Shown: one piece after another, positions 54,900 to 63,705 of the stretch
Layout of the letters: each line of letters opens with the position of its first letter
Numbering within the stretch: the first letter of the stretch is position 1
Source of the DNA: Olsenella profusa
GTDB lineage: Bacteria > Actinomycetota > Coriobacteriia > Coriobacteriales > Atopobiaceae
Reading direction: 5' to 3'
Length of the DNA stretch: 64,000 nt
Assembly (NCBI RefSeq): GCF_016900315.1
Contig: NZ_JACSNQ010000008.1
Coordinates: 1 to 64,000, forward strand
Program-made: the position numbers and the translations under genes
Notes under the pieces: model-generated
The model's input: the letters and a program-made list of their open reading frames with translations, nothing else
Told to the model about the DNA's origin: nothing
The model's database searches: none

Positions 54900-56300
54900 C
54901 TACCAGCGCAGCCAGGCGAGAAGCGCCTCGCGCTCGTTGGGCAGCTCGTCGTCCATGACGGCCTCGAGCAGCTGCGCGAGCACCATCCCCACGCCCGGCC
55001 CTGGCTCGATCCCGCGCTCGCGCATCACGTCGGCGCCGGTCACGGCCAGGTCCCTCACGCGCCACGCCCCGCCGGACCCGAGCTCGGCGCGCAGGGCGGA
55101 GGTCATCGCATCCAGGTCGGCGGCGTAGCCCATGCACCGTGGCGCCTTGGCCACGGCGTCCGAGCGCTTGAGGTCCAGCAGCGCAAACGCCAGCGGGCGC
55201 GCCTGTCCCGGGGCAAGGCGCTCCAGCTCGGCGAGCATCCGCCGCATGGAGCGGCGCGTCGGCGAGATCTCGAAGTCATGCAGGCGCACGAGCGCCGTGG
55301 TGGCGCGCGTCACCTCGCCGGGCAGCGCCAGGCGGCCCATCACGGAGCGCGCCACGCGCGCGCCGGCCTCGGGGTGGCCGAAGAAGTGGCCGCGCCCGGA
55401 GACGTCCTCGCTCCAGCAGGCCGGCTTGGCCACGTCGTGCAGCAGCGCCGCCCACCTCAGCGTGGGCAGGGGCGCGCCGCCGGAGAACTCCTCGACCGCC
55501 GCGCAGACGCGCGCCGTGTGCTCGAGCACGTCGTAGGCGTGGTAGGGGCTCTTCTGGTCGAAGCCCTCCATCGGCGCGAGCTCCGGCACCGCGGCCGCCA
55601 TCACGGCGAACTCGTGGCGCAGCGCCCACGCCGTGCGTCCCGTGGCAAGGATCCCGTCAAGCTCCTGGCCGACCCGCTCACTCGCGATGGCCGAGAGCCC
55701 GCCCGCGCACCGCCGGAGCGCCGCCTGCGTGGCCGGCTCGATCCGCGCGTCCAACCGGCAGGCAAAGCGCACCGCCCTGAGCACGCGCAGGGCGTCCTCG
55801 CCGAAGCGCCGGTCGGGGTCTCCCACCGCGCGGATGACGCGCGCCGCCAGGTCCTTCTCGCCGCCAAACGGGTCGAGCAGGCCGCGTATGGGGTGGAAGG
55901 CCATCGCGTTGACGGTAAAGTCGCGCCGGGCCAGGTCCTCGCGCACGTCGGTCACAAAGCGCACCTCGTCAGGGTGGCGCAGGTCGCTGTAGCCGCCCTC
56001 CACGCGGTAGGTGGTGGTCTCCACGGGCTGGCCTGCCACCACGGCCGTGACCGTGCCGTGCGCCGTGCCCGTCTCGTGCACCTCGATGCCGGCCGAGCGC
56101 AGCACGCGGGCCGTCTGCTGCCAGGGGGCCGAGGTGGTCACGTCAACGTCGTGGCCCGGTCGGCCGAGCAGGGCGTCGCGCACCCAGCCGCCGACGACCC
56201 ACGCCTCGAAGCCAGCCGCCTCCAGCGCCTCGAGCACCCGGCGCGCGTAGCCGGGAAGCTCGCGCGCGAGGCGCTCCGTGACCGTGGCGTCTGCGTCCAT
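54900..56300 (-). CDS. cca: CCA-adding tRNA nucleotidyltransferase
   Basis: 466-residue class II nucleotidyltransferase with HD domain. N-terminal head: AWVVGGWVRDALLGRPGHDV then DVTT (metal DxD), ARRDFTVNAMAFHPIRGLLD and the RRFGEDALRVLRAVRFACRL neck. Then an HD domain with LLHDVAKPACW. It repairs or adds the 3' CCA; the tRNA genes 300 bp away encode CCA themselves, so repair is the likely main role for those. Start at MDADAT follows GGAGGGAGGCTCGC. Divergent from pepC. Confidence 0.93.
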   Translation of the reverse strand: MDADATVTERLARELPGYARRVLEALEAAGFEAWVVGGWVRDALLGRPGHDVDVTTSAPWQQTARVLRSAGIEVHETGTAHGTVTAVVAGQPVETTTYRVEGGYSDLRHPDEVRFVTDVREDLARRDFTVNAMAFHPIRGLLDPFGGEKDLAARVIRAVGDPDRRFGEDALRVLRAVRFACRLDARIEPATQAALRRCAGGLSAIASERVGQELDGILATGRTAWALRHEFAVMAAAVPELAPMEGFDQKSPYHAYDVLEHTARVCAAVEEFSGGAPLPTLRWAALLHDVAKPACWSEDVSGRGHFFGHPEAGARVARSVMGRLALPGEVTRATTALVRLHDFEISPTRRSMRRMLAELERLAPGQARPLAFALLDLKRSDAVAKAPRCMGYAADLDAMTSALRAELGSGGAWRVRDLAVTGADVMRERGIEPGPGVGMVLAQLLEAVMDDELPNEREALLAWLRW

Positions 56301-56430
56301 GCGAGCCTCCCTCCGGCCGTTCTTCTCGCCAGTCGTCCGATTCTAACACGCGCGCTCGAGCCCCAAACCAGGCGGGCGGAGCCCGGCCCATCACGCGCGT
56401 CCTCTCCACCGAACTTCTGTCCGGGCCGAG

Positions 56431-56439
56431 TGCTATCCT
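56431..56439 (+). promoter_or_regulatory. Extended -10 promoter for the pepC pair
   Basis: TGCTATCCT: a TGN extension directly before TATCCT, 40 nt upstream of the first pepC start. No strong -35 is seen. Confidence 0.45.
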
Positions 56440-56479
56440 CAGACGCGTTCGAGAAAGCCACCAGACAGGAGGTATCCCC

Positions 56480-57838
56480 ATGGACGAGATGAGGTCCGTT
56501 ACCGCCGACGACCTCGCCGCCGCCCGCGCCGACTTCTTCGCCGAGCGCGCCAACGTCGTGGCCAAAAACGCCGTCAGCTCAAACGGCGTCCGCGCCGCCG
56601 CGCGCGTGCCGGAGGGCGTGGCCAAAAACGCCCTGACCTTCGACATTGAGGTCAGCCAGGGCAAGCGCTGCAACCAGGAGCGCTCCGGCCGCTGTTGGAT
56701 GTTCGCGAGCCTGAACACCATGCGCTACCGCACGATCAAGAAGTACAACCTCAAGACCTTCGAGCTCAGCCAGTGCTACCCGCTGTTCTGGGACAAGCTC
56801 GAGAAGAGCAACTGGTTCCTCGAGAACATCCTGGACACGCTCGAGGAGCCGCTCGACGGGCGCCTCGTGAGCTACCTGCTGCGCGACCCCATCGGCGACG
56901 GCGGGCAGTGGGACATGTTCAAGAGCCTCGTCAAGAAGTACGGCGTGGCGCCCAAGGAGGCCATGCCCGAGACCGCCTGCTCCCGGAGCACCGGCGAGAT
57001 GGACTCCTACCTCACCCGCTACCTGCGCGGCGCCGCGCGTCGCCTGCGCGAGAGCGCCCAGGCCGGCGTGGGCGCGGAGGACCTCGGCGCCATGAAGAAG
57101 GAGATGATGGGCGACGTCTATCACCTCCTCGTAACCTGCCTCGGCGAGCCGCCGGCGTCCTTCGAGGTGCGCCTGCGCGACAAGGACGACAAGCTCGTGC
57201 TCTCCGGCACCTTCACGCCGCAGGAGTTCTTTAAGACCGCCGTCGGCATGAACGTGGACGACTACGTGAGCCTCATCTCCGCCCCCACCGCCGACAAGCC
57301 CTTCGGCCACACCTACACCGTGAGCCGCCTGGGCAACGTGGTGGAGGACGGCGGCGTGCGCTACCTCAACCTCCCGATCGAGCGCCTCAAGGAGTGCGCC
57401 GTGGCGCAGCTGCGCGACGACCTGCCCGTGTGGTTCGGCTGCGACGTGGGCCAGAGCTACGTCCGCGAGGAGGGCATCATGGACACCGCCGCGCTCGACG
57501 TCGACGCGCTGTTCGGCTTCCCCGTGGAGGGCTGCCTCGACCGCGCCGAGCGCCTGGACTACGGCGAGTCCCTCATGACCCACGCGATGGTCCTCGAGGG
57601 CGTCGACCTTGACGCCGAGGGCCACCCCACGCTCTGGAAGGTCGAGAACAGCTGGGGCGCCGACCACGGTCGCGACGGCTTCGACACCCTCTCCGACCCG
57701 TGGTTCGACGAGTACGTCTACCAGATCGTCGTTGACAAGAAGTACCTGACGGACGAGGAGCGCGCCACCTACGAGACCGAGGAGGCCCGCGTGCTGGCCC
57801 CCTGGGACCCGATGGGCTCGCTCGCCCGCGTGCGCTAA
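56480..57838 (+). CDS. pepC: Aminopeptidase C (C1B family, bleomycin hydrolase type), copy 1
   Basis: 452-residue cytoplasmic cysteine aminopeptidase that trims peptides from the N-terminus, normally as a hexamer. Catalytic Cys72 is in KRCNQERSGRCWMFASLNTM, the His in GESLMTHAMVLEGVDLDAEG and the Asn in WKVENSWGADHGRDGF. It ends PWDPMGSLARVR, close to the family's usual WDPMGALA end. GGAGGTATCCCC lies before the ATG. Tandem with a second copy 10 nt downstream. Confidence 0.95.
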   Translation: MDEMRSVTADDLAAARADFFAERANVVAKNAVSSNGVRAAARVPEGVAKNALTFDIEVSQGKRCNQERSGRCWMFASLNTMRYRTIKKYNLKTFELSQCYPLFWDKLEKSNWFLENILDTLEEPLDGRLVSYLLRDPIGDGGQWDMFKSLVKKYGVAPKEAMPETACSRSTGEMDSYLTRYLRGAARRLRESAQAGVGAEDLGAMKKEMMGDVYHLLVTCLGEPPASFEVRLRDKDDKLVLSGTFTPQEFFKTAVGMNVDDYVSLISAPTADKPFGHTYTVSRLGNVVEDGGVRYLNLPIERLKECAVAQLRDDLPVWFGCDVGQSYVREEGIMDTAALDVDALFGFPVEGCLDRAERLDYGESLMTHAMVLEGVDLDAEGHPTLWKVENSWGADHGRDGFDTLSDPWFDEYVYQIVVDKKYLTDEERATYETEEARVLAPWDPMGSLARVR

Positions 57839-57848
57839 GGAGGGCCGC

Positions 57849-59300
57849 ATGACCGACTACACCGCCGGCGCCATCGCGCCGGCAACCGCCGACGAGCTCA
57901 CCCGCTCCTTCTCGGCCGACCGCGCCAACCGCGTGGCGAGAAACGCCGTGACCTCGATGAACGTGCACGCCGCCGCGCGCAACGTCTCGACCCTGCGCAC
58001 CTACCACGACACCTTCGGTGTCTCCCGCGTGCGCACCGGCAAGGTCACCAACCAGCGCCACTCCGGCCGCTGCTGGATGTTCTCCGCCTTCAACGTGGCC
58101 CGCGCCGCCACGATGGACCTGCTCGACGTCGACGACTTCGAGTTCTCCCAGGTCTTCGGCTACTTCTACGACAAGCTCGAGAAGTTCAACGTGGGGCTTG
58201 AGTACGTCATCGAGACCGCCGCGCTGCCGATCGACTCGCGCGAGGTGGCGGGCCTGCTCGGCCACTGCATGGGTGACGGCAACTACTATCCCGCCGCGAT
58301 GAACATCATCCGCAAGTGGGGCCTCGTGCCCAAGGACGCCATGCCGGAGAACGCCTGCTCCAAGGACTCCGACCAGATGAACGCCCAGCTCCAGCGTCTC
58401 TTCCGCAAGAGCGCGATGGAGCTGCGCCACATGGCCGAGCGCGGCGCGGGCACCGACGAGCTGCGCGCCGCCAAGGAGGGCATGGTCGTCGACTGCCACC
58501 ACGTCCTGTCCGTGTGCCTCGGTGAGCCGCCGCTCACCATCGACGTGGAGATTCCGGTGGGCAAGAACTGCCGCATCGAGGCCACGCGCCTCGTGGAGCA
58601 GACCGGCGACGACCGCGCCGCCTGCGAGCAGGACGCGCCGCGCCGCCTGCTCGTGGACCGCGGCATCACCCCGCGCGAGTTCGCCGAGCGCTACGTGCCG
58701 TTCGACCCGTCCGACTACGTGCAGCTCGAGCACATCCCGGGCGCGAGCCGCCCGTTCGGCCACGTCTACCACCGTCGCTTCTCCGACACGATGGCCGGCG
58801 GCACGCCCGTGAAGTTCCTGAACGTGCCGTTCGAGGTGCTCGAGGACGCGGCCGTGGCGTCGCTCAAGGCCGGCGTGCCCTGCGAGATGGCCTGCGACGT
58901 GAGCCAGCAGTTCCCGCGCAAGATCGAGGACTTCCCCGGCGTGCTGGCCTGCGACACGATGGACTACGAGGGCCTCTTTGGCGTCGACCTCTCCATGAGC
59001 CGCGTGGACATGATCGACTCCCACGAGACGTGCAACACTCACGCCATGACCTTCCAAGGCGTGGAGCTCGGCGCCGACGGGCGGCCCGTGGCCTGGCGCA
59101 TCGAGAACAGCTGGGGCGAGGACAGCTGCAAGAACGGTTACCTCGTGGCCAGCGCCGACTGGTACCGCACCTACGGCGGCGAGGTCGTGGTAAGGCGCGA
59201 GTTCGTGCCGGCCGAGTACCTCGAGCTCTGGGACAACGCCGAGGTCGAGGAGGTCGACCCCTGGACCGAGGTGGGCGCCGCCCTGGCCCCGCGCGACTAG
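57849..59300 (+). CDS. pepC2: Aminopeptidase C (C1B family), divergent copy 2
   Basis: 483-residue paralogue. Catalytic Cys75 is in NQRHSGRCWMFSAFNVARAA, His in ETCNTHAMTFQGVELGADGR, Asn in AWRIENSWGEDSCKNGYLVA. It has an insertion around GKNCRIEATRLVEQTGDDRA and an altered C-terminus (VDPWTEVGAALAPRD), which in this family lies in the active site and sets exo/endo activity, so its specificity may differ from copy 1. AAGGAGG precedes the ATG. Confidence 0.93.
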   Translation: MTDYTAGAIAPATADELTRSFSADRANRVARNAVTSMNVHAAARNVSTLRTYHDTFGVSRVRTGKVTNQRHSGRCWMFSAFNVARAATMDLLDVDDFEFSQVFGYFYDKLEKFNVGLEYVIETAALPIDSREVAGLLGHCMGDGNYYPAAMNIIRKWGLVPKDAMPENACSKDSDQMNAQLQRLFRKSAMELRHMAERGAGTDELRAAKEGMVVDCHHVLSVCLGEPPLTIDVEIPVGKNCRIEATRLVEQTGDDRAACEQDAPRRLLVDRGITPREFAERYVPFDPSDYVQLEHIPGASRPFGHVYHRRFSDTMAGGTPVKFLNVPFEVLEDAAVASLKAGVPCEMACDVSQQFPRKIEDFPGVLACDTMDYEGLFGVDLSMSRVDMIDSHETCNTHAMTFQGVELGADGRPVAWRIENSWGEDSCKNGYLVASADWYRTYGGEVVVRREFVPAEYLELWDNAEVEEVDPWTEVGAALAPRD

Positions 59301-59328
59301 CTCGACAAGGCAGATTGGCGCTCTTCCG

Positions 59329-59368
59329 GGCGGCCGCCGCGCTTCACCTACGCGGCGGCCGCCTTTTT
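59329..59368 (+). terminator. pepC operon terminator
   Basis: Perfect 13-bp stem GGCGGCCGCCGCG (59329-59341) / CGCGGCGGCCGCC (59351-59363), 9-nt loop, then TTTTT. 29 nt after the second pepC stop. Confidence 0.92.
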
Positions 59369-59419
59369 GTGCCCCGCCCTCGGAGCGCCGGCTGGCGGGC
59401 GACACGTTCTTCTCGCCAG

Positions 59420-59761
59420 AAGTCACGCTTTGCTGGTTCAAAACGTGACTTCGGGCGAGCTGAGACGTCATGGCTCGTCTGAAGTCACGCTCTTCTCGTC
59501 TAAAACGTGATTTTGAACGAGGTTGCTTCCTGCGGCTCGCTCGAAGTCACACTCCTCCGGTTCAAAATGTGACTATGAGCGAGGTGAGGTGGTATGACTC
59601 GTCTGAAGTCACGCTTTTTCGGCTCAAGGCGTGACAAAGCGCGAGCTGGTTCCTCGCAGCTCACTCGAAGTCACGCTTTTTCGGCTCAAGGCGTGACAAA
59701 GCGCGAGCTGGCTCCTCGCAGCTCACTCGAAGTCACGTTCTTTCGGCTCAAGGCGTGACTT
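59420..59761. repeat. Six-unit hairpin array with exact 62-bp period (family B)
   Basis: Units begin at 59420, 59482, 59544, 59606, 59668 and 59730, every step exactly 62 bp. Each holds a ~32-bp hairpin AAGTCACGCTTTTTCGGCTC / AAGGCGTGACTT (variants in units 1-3). The linkers keep CTCGTCTG or CTCACTCG before and GCGAGC after. Units 4-6 are nearly identical, so amplification went on recently. It lies between convergent pepC2 and yigZ; GTTCTTCTCGCC precedes it at 59406-59417. A solitary relative is at 15305-15348. Confidence 0.9.
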
Positions 59762-59774
59762 CGGGCGAGCCGAG

Positions 59775-59828
59775 GCCGGATCGCCGGGACCCGGACCGCC
59801 GAGCCGGATCGCCGGGACCCGGACCGCC
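59775..59828. repeat. 28-bp direct repeat
   Basis: GCCGGATCGCCGGGACCCGG followed by ACCGCC occurs at 59775-59800 and 59803-59828. Probably a slippage product in the GC-rich tail of the hairpin array. Confidence 0.75.
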
Positions 59829-59855
59829 GGGCCGGGCCGCCGCGCCGGACCGTCG

Positions 59856-60527
59856 CTAGAACTCCGCGAAGCGCGGCTCTCCGGCGCGCGCGAGCTCCTC
59901 GCCCGCCGCGAGCTCGCGGACCGCCGCCAGAAACGGCCCCTCGTCGCCGGCGCGAAACACGCAGCTCAGCTGCACGTCCTCCGCAAAGAGCGCGTCGGCC
60001 ACCTTGCCGCCCGCGTCTAGGCACATCCGACGAATCCGCTCGTAGAGCGCGTAGGGCAGCTGCACCGTCACCGGCACCACGAGCGTCATCTCGACGACGG
60101 AGCCCTCCCACTGGGCCGCCGCCACCGCCTCCTGGGCCGCGGCGGTGTAGGCGCGCACGAGCCCGCCCGGCCCGAGGAGCGTGCCGCCGAAGTAGCGCGT
60201 CACCACGCAGCAGACGTCGGCCAGCCCCGCGCCGCGCAGGACCTCGAGCACCGGCATCCCGGAGGTGCGGCTGGGCTCGCCGTCGTCGGAGCAGCGCTCG
60301 CGGCCGTCGGCAAGGATCCAGGCGGGGACGTTGTGGCGTGCGTCATGGTGGCACGCACGAACGGCGGCAAGAAACGCCTCGGCCTCCGCCTCGCTCCCCA
60401 CGTGCGCGAGCTGCGCGATGAAGCGGCTACGCCGGTCCTCGAACTCGCCGGCGACCTCGACGCCCGCGCGCAGCGTGAGGTAGGAGCCCTGCGCGCCCCT
60501 GTCGGCGGGGGCGGTTGCACCCGTCAT
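59856..60527 (-). CDS. yigZ: YigZ/IMPACT family protein
   Basis: 223-residue protein: EFEDRRSRFIAQLAHVGSEA, HHDARHNVPAWILADGRERC, SDDGEPSRTSGMPVLEVLRG and VVTRYFGGTLLGPGGLVRAY are the UPF0029 N-terminal (IMPACT) motifs, followed by a ferredoxin-like C-terminal domain. Molecular function is unsettled (translation-related in eukaryote relatives). Its ATG overlaps the stop of the PTS gene (ATGA). Confidence 0.9.
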   Translation of the reverse strand: MTGATAPADRGAQGSYLTLRAGVEVAGEFEDRRSRFIAQLAHVGSEAEAEAFLAAVRACHHDARHNVPAWILADGRERCSDDGEPSRTSGMPVLEVLRGAGLADVCCVVTRYFGGTLLGPGGLVRAYTAAAQEAVAAAQWEGSVVEMTLVVPVTVQLPYALYERIRRMCLDAGGKVADALFAEDVQLSCVFRAGDEGPFLAAVRELAAGEELARAGEPRFAEF

Positions 60528-61057
60528 CGCCGCGCCCTCATCACCACGGCACCGGCAGCCACCTCGTCGCCGGCCGGGGCGCTCTCCTCCACGTGCGAGA
60601 GGTCCCCGGCGTTGGTCACCGTGACCAGCACGGTGTCGTCCAGCCCGCGCTCTCTCATGAGCCTTCGGTCGAACTCGATCAGCGGCTGTCCCGCGTGCAC
60701 GCGGTCTCCCTTGTGCGCGAAGGCCCGGAAACCGGTCCCGCCAAGGCTCACGCTGTCGAGCCCCACGTGAAGCAGCACCTCCACGCCGCTGTCGGCACGG
60801 ATGAGCAGCGCGTGCTTTGTCTCGACGTCGGCGGCAACGGTGCCGGAAACCGGCGAGAACACGACGCCCTCCTCCGGGCGGATGCCCAGCCCGCACCCGA
60901 GCATGCCCTGGGAGAAGGCGGGGTCGCCGACCTCCTCGAGCGACACCACCTGTCCCGAGACCGGAGCGCAGATAACCTGGGGATCCCCCTCGCACACGCG
61001 CGCCGGCTCGGGGACTGCCGTGCGGCGCAGGGGGTTCAGCTTTTCGAGAAGACCCAC
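60524..61057 (-). CDS. PTS glucose-type EIIA (Crr-like)
   Basis: 177-residue phosphocarrier. His97 in VEVLLHVGLDSVSLGG is the phosphorylation site and His82 (TKHALLI) the supporting one, 15 residues apart as in E. coli Crr. APVSGQVVSLEEVGDPAFSQ and FSPVSGTVAADV complete the fold. No EIIB/EIIC is in the window, so it may serve other permeases or regulation. Translationally coupled to yigZ. Confidence 0.92.
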   Translation of the reverse strand: MGLLEKLNPLRRTAVPEPARVCEGDPQVICAPVSGQVVSLEEVGDPAFSQGMLGCGLGIRPEEGVVFSPVSGTVAADVETKHALLIRADSGVEVLLHVGLDSVSLGGTGFRAFAHKGDRVHAGQPLIEFDRRLMRERGLDDTVLVTVTNAGDLSHVEESAPAGDEVAAGAVVMRARR

Positions 61058-61193
61058 AAGACCAACCTTTCAGCGGAGGGCCCCACCCCTCCGGACGAGC
61101 CTGCAAACGCCGACGGGCCGGACCATGCGTCCGCACGTCGCCTGCGTGCAGTATTGTAGAACACCTGAAGGTCGGTGGAGCTTTCTCGATTCA

Positions 61194-61202
61194 TGGTAGA
61201 AT
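61194..61202 (+). promoter_or_regulatory. Extended -10 promoter of rnpB
   Basis: TGGTAGAAT (TGN then TAGAAT) ends 7 nt before the predicted RNase P RNA 5' end. No recognisable -35. Confidence 0.6.
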
Positions 61203-61209
61203 CTCCCCT

Positions 61210-61571
61210 GCGAGGTGGGCCAGGCGACCGCGGGGCGCGCGAGCAGTCGCGCGCCATGAGGAAAGTCCGGGCTCCACAGGGCAGGAAGCCGGCTAACGGC
61301 CGGGCGGGGTAACCCGACGGAAAGCGCCGCAGAAAAGAAGACTCCCGCTGGCGCCCTCGGGCGTTGAGGGAAAAGCTGAAACGGTGGTGTAAGAGACCAC
61401 CAGCGTCGCGGCAACGCGGCGGCTTGGCAAGCCCCTTCCGGAGCAAACGCAAATAGGAGCGCCATGGTGTGGCCCGCACCGCGCTCGGGTTGCGCGCTTG
61501 AGGCGGACGGCGACGTCCGCTCTAGATAAATGGCCGCCCACGACAGAACCCGGCTTATCGGCCCACCTCGC
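61210..61571 (+). ncRNA. rnpB: RNase P RNA (class A)
   Basis: About 362-nt catalytic RNA for tRNA 5' processing. Conserved elements: P1 strand GCGAGGTGGGCC pairing with GGCCCACCTCGC at the 3' end, GAGGAAAGTCCGGGCTCCAC (CR I), CGGGGTAACCCGACGGAAAG, GGAAAAGCTGAAACGGTGGT and ACAGAACCCGGCTTATCGGC (CR V). Boundaries are set by the P1 helix. Confidence 0.95.
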
Positions 61572-61717
61572 CTTTCCCCAGATCACAAGCCACGAGCCCG
61601 CCCTCCGCGGAGGGCGCCAAGGCACAGCCCGGGCGTCGCAGGGGCGAGAAGCCCGCACGAGGTCGCCCGCGCGCCCGCGGAGGCCGCACCCCGCCACGTC
61701 CCAGCAGCCACAGGAAA

Positions 61718-61760
61718 GCCCCCGCCCTCAGAAGCGATCGCGCTTCCGGGAGGCGGGGGC
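61718..61760 (-). terminator. divIVA terminator-like hairpin
   Basis: GCCCCCGCCCT (61718-61728) pairs with AGGCGGGGGC (61751-61760), with an inner stem GAAGCG/CGCTTC. On the minus strand it is followed by TTTCCTG. It is 62 nt past the divIVA stop. Confidence 0.7.
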
Positions 61761-61822
61761 CACGCTGCTGTTGTCAAAACTGCCCAGGGAGCCGCCGGTG
61801 CCAGGCCGGCAGCCGCCAGAGG

Positions 61823-62506
61823 CTAGTCCAGGTCGCCGAAGTCGGCGGCGCTCACGGCCGGCGTCTGCACGGGGGTCGGCACGGCGACGGGCGTCGGCGC
61901 GGCAGTCGGCGTGGACGCCGGAGCGGCGACCGACGCGGCGGCAGAGCCGTTGGGCGCGGAGACGAGCATGGTCTGCGACGGGAACATGGCCTCGGCGTCG
62001 TCCATGAAGTGCTGGAGGAGCTTCTTGTACTCGGCGCGGAAGTCCTCGCGGGAGGTCTTGAGGCGGTCGATCTCGTCGAGCTCGTTCTGCTTCTCGGCGA
62101 GGGCCTGGCGGATGACCTCGCGGGCCTTGGCATCAGCCTCGTTGCGGATGCGGTCCGCGTTCTCGCGGGCATCAGCAATCAGCTTGTCGGCGGACTGCTG
62201 CGCCACGATGAGCACCTGGGAGATCTGGCGCTCGGAGGCGGTGAGGGCCTCGGAGGCGACCGGGGCGGCCACGGGGGCCGGCGCGGGGGCGGAGCCACGC
62301 TCCTCGAGGGTGGCGATCTGCGCCTGGGCGGCGGTGAGCTGCTGCTCGGTGGAGGTCAGGCGACCCTTGAGGTCGGCGATCTTCTGGAGCATCGCGTCAA
62401 CCTCGCTGGAGAGCTGCTCGAGGAAGGCGTCGACCTCCTCGGTGTCATAGCCGTGCTTGGAGGGAGAGAAGGTCTGCTGTTCGATGTCTGCGGGTGTGAT
62501 TGCCAT
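61823..62506 (-). CDS. divIVA: DivIVA-family cell division/polarity protein
   Basis: 227-residue coiled-coil protein. The N-terminus ITPADIEQQTFSPSKHGYDT then EEVDAFLEQL is the membrane-curvature-binding DivIVA lipid-binding region. Two coiled coils follow (residues ~35-65 and ~90-165), and the C-terminus is a Pro/Thr/Ala/Val-rich tail (TPTAAPTPVAVPTPVQTPAV). It recruits division and wall-growth proteins to poles and septum. Last gene of the block. Confidence 0.92.
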   Translation of the reverse strand: MAITPADIEQQTFSPSKHGYDTEEVDAFLEQLSSEVDAMLQKIADLKGRLTSTEQQLTAAQAQIATLEERGSAPAPAPVAAPVASEALTASERQISQVLIVAQQSADKLIADARENADRIRNEADAKAREVIRQALAEKQNELDEIDRLKTSREDFRAEYKKLLQHFMDDAEAMFPSQTMLVSAPNGSAAASVAAPASTPTAAPTPVAVPTPVQTPAVSAADFGDLD

Positions 62507-62566
62507 TCCGAATCCCTTTCCTTCGCAGCGCGCGGGGACGTCCCGCGCGACCGTACCAACAAAATA

Positions 62567-62830
62567 TTACAGAAGAAGCGAGAAGACCAGCCGCTCGATG
62601 ATGCCGAGCGCCAATATCGCCACAACTGGCGAAAAGTCGACGCCGCCCATCGGCGGGATGAGGCGCCGGAAGAGCCCCAGGTACGGCTCGACGAGCATTC
62701 CAAGGGCCCCGCGGATGTCGTCCATGACGCTGCCGGGGCGGATGGGGAACCACGACATGAGGCACCACACCACGATCAGCACCTCGTAGACGTTGAAGAG
62801 CCGCTGCACGAGCGAGAGTATCGAGATCAC
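62567..62830 (-). CDS. yggT: YggT family membrane protein
   Basis: 87-residue protein with two hydrophobic helices (VYEVLIVVWCLMSWF; VVAILALGIIERLVFSLLL), and EPYLGLFRRLIPPMGGVDFS, the YggT signature. Usually found between sepF and divIVA, as here. Role in division/osmotic tolerance is suggested but unproven. Confidence 0.9.
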   Translation of the reverse strand: MISILSLVQRLFNVYEVLIVVWCLMSWFPIRPGSVMDDIRGALGMLVEPYLGLFRRLIPPMGGVDFSPVVAILALGIIERLVFSLLL

Positions 62831-62860
62831 CTAGGGCCTTTCGTCCGCGTTCGTCAGTCG

Positions 62861-63694
62861 TCAGTTGCCGCCGGCGAGCTCGCGCGTGCGGGCGAGCGCC
62901 GCGTCGACGGCGGCGTAGGTCCCCGCGGCGAGGGGCGGCTCGAGCTCGAAGAGCGCTGCAGCCGTGGTCCCACCGGGCGAGGTCACGCGCTCCATATATT
63001 CCCGCGGGTGGACGCCCTCATTCAGGAGCTGCTCCGCGCACCCGCGCATCGTGGCCTCCACGAGCTCGCGGCACGCCGCCGCCGGAAGGCCCGCGCGCAC
63101 GCCGGCGCGCGTGAGCTCGTCCACAAAGAGCGAGAAGAACGCGGGCGCGGTGCCCACCACGGCACCGGCCACGTCGAGCTGGTCCTCGCGCATGACCGAG
63201 ACGGCCCCGAGCGCGGAGAAGAGCTCCGACACCAGCCGCACGTCGTCCTGGGTGGCGAGCGTCCCGGCGCTTATCGCCGAGGCGCCGGAGCGCACCTGGA
63301 CGGGCAGGTTGGGCATCACGCGCACCACGCGCGCGCCGGGGAGCGCCGCCTCCAGCGTGGCGAGCGTCACCCCCGCCGCGATGGAGATCACGAGCCTGCC
63401 GGCCACGCTCGGCGCGGCCGACTCGAGCACGCCGGGCAGCACCTGCGGCTTGACCGCAAGCACCACCACGTCGGGGGCCTCGGCGAGCAGCGTCCGCTCG
63501 TCGGGGAAGCACCGCACCCCGAGCTCCTCGAGCGCCACGCGCTTGCCCGCGCCGTGGTCGGCCACGAGCACGCGCTCGGCCGGCAGCACGCCGGCGTCGA
63601 CCAGGCCGCGCGCGATCGCGCCACCCATCGAGCCGCCGCCGACGATGCCGAGCGTCACGTCGGCCACCCTGCCCTCAACGTCCTTCTCGCCCAT
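62861..63694 (-). CDS. proC: Pyrroline-5-carboxylate reductase
   Basis: 277-residue enzyme for the last step of proline synthesis. LGIVGGGSMGGAIARGLVDA binds NAD(P)H; VRVMPNLPVQVRSGASAIS, VVGTAPAFFSLFVDELTRAG and EYMERVTSPGGTTAAALFEL are family motifs. It is within the sepF-yggT-divIVA block, as in many Gram-positives. MGEKD start follows GGGGGTGCCTCG. Confidence 0.93.
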   Translation of the reverse strand: MGEKDVEGRVADVTLGIVGGGSMGGAIARGLVDAGVLPAERVLVADHGAGKRVALEELGVRCFPDERTLLAEAPDVVVLAVKPQVLPGVLESAAPSVAGRLVISIAAGVTLATLEAALPGARVVRVMPNLPVQVRSGASAISAGTLATQDDVRLVSELFSALGAVSVMREDQLDVAGAVVGTAPAFFSLFVDELTRAGVRAGLPAAACRELVEATMRGCAEQLLNEGVHPREYMERVTSPGGTTAAALFELEPPLAAGTYAAVDAALARTRELAGGN

Positions 63695-63705
63695 CGAGGC
63701 ACCCC

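Noticed and set aside
59420-59761. CRISPR-like regular spacing
   Set aside because: The spacers between hairpins resemble each other, the repeats vary, the repeat core is fully palindromic and no cas gene is in the window.
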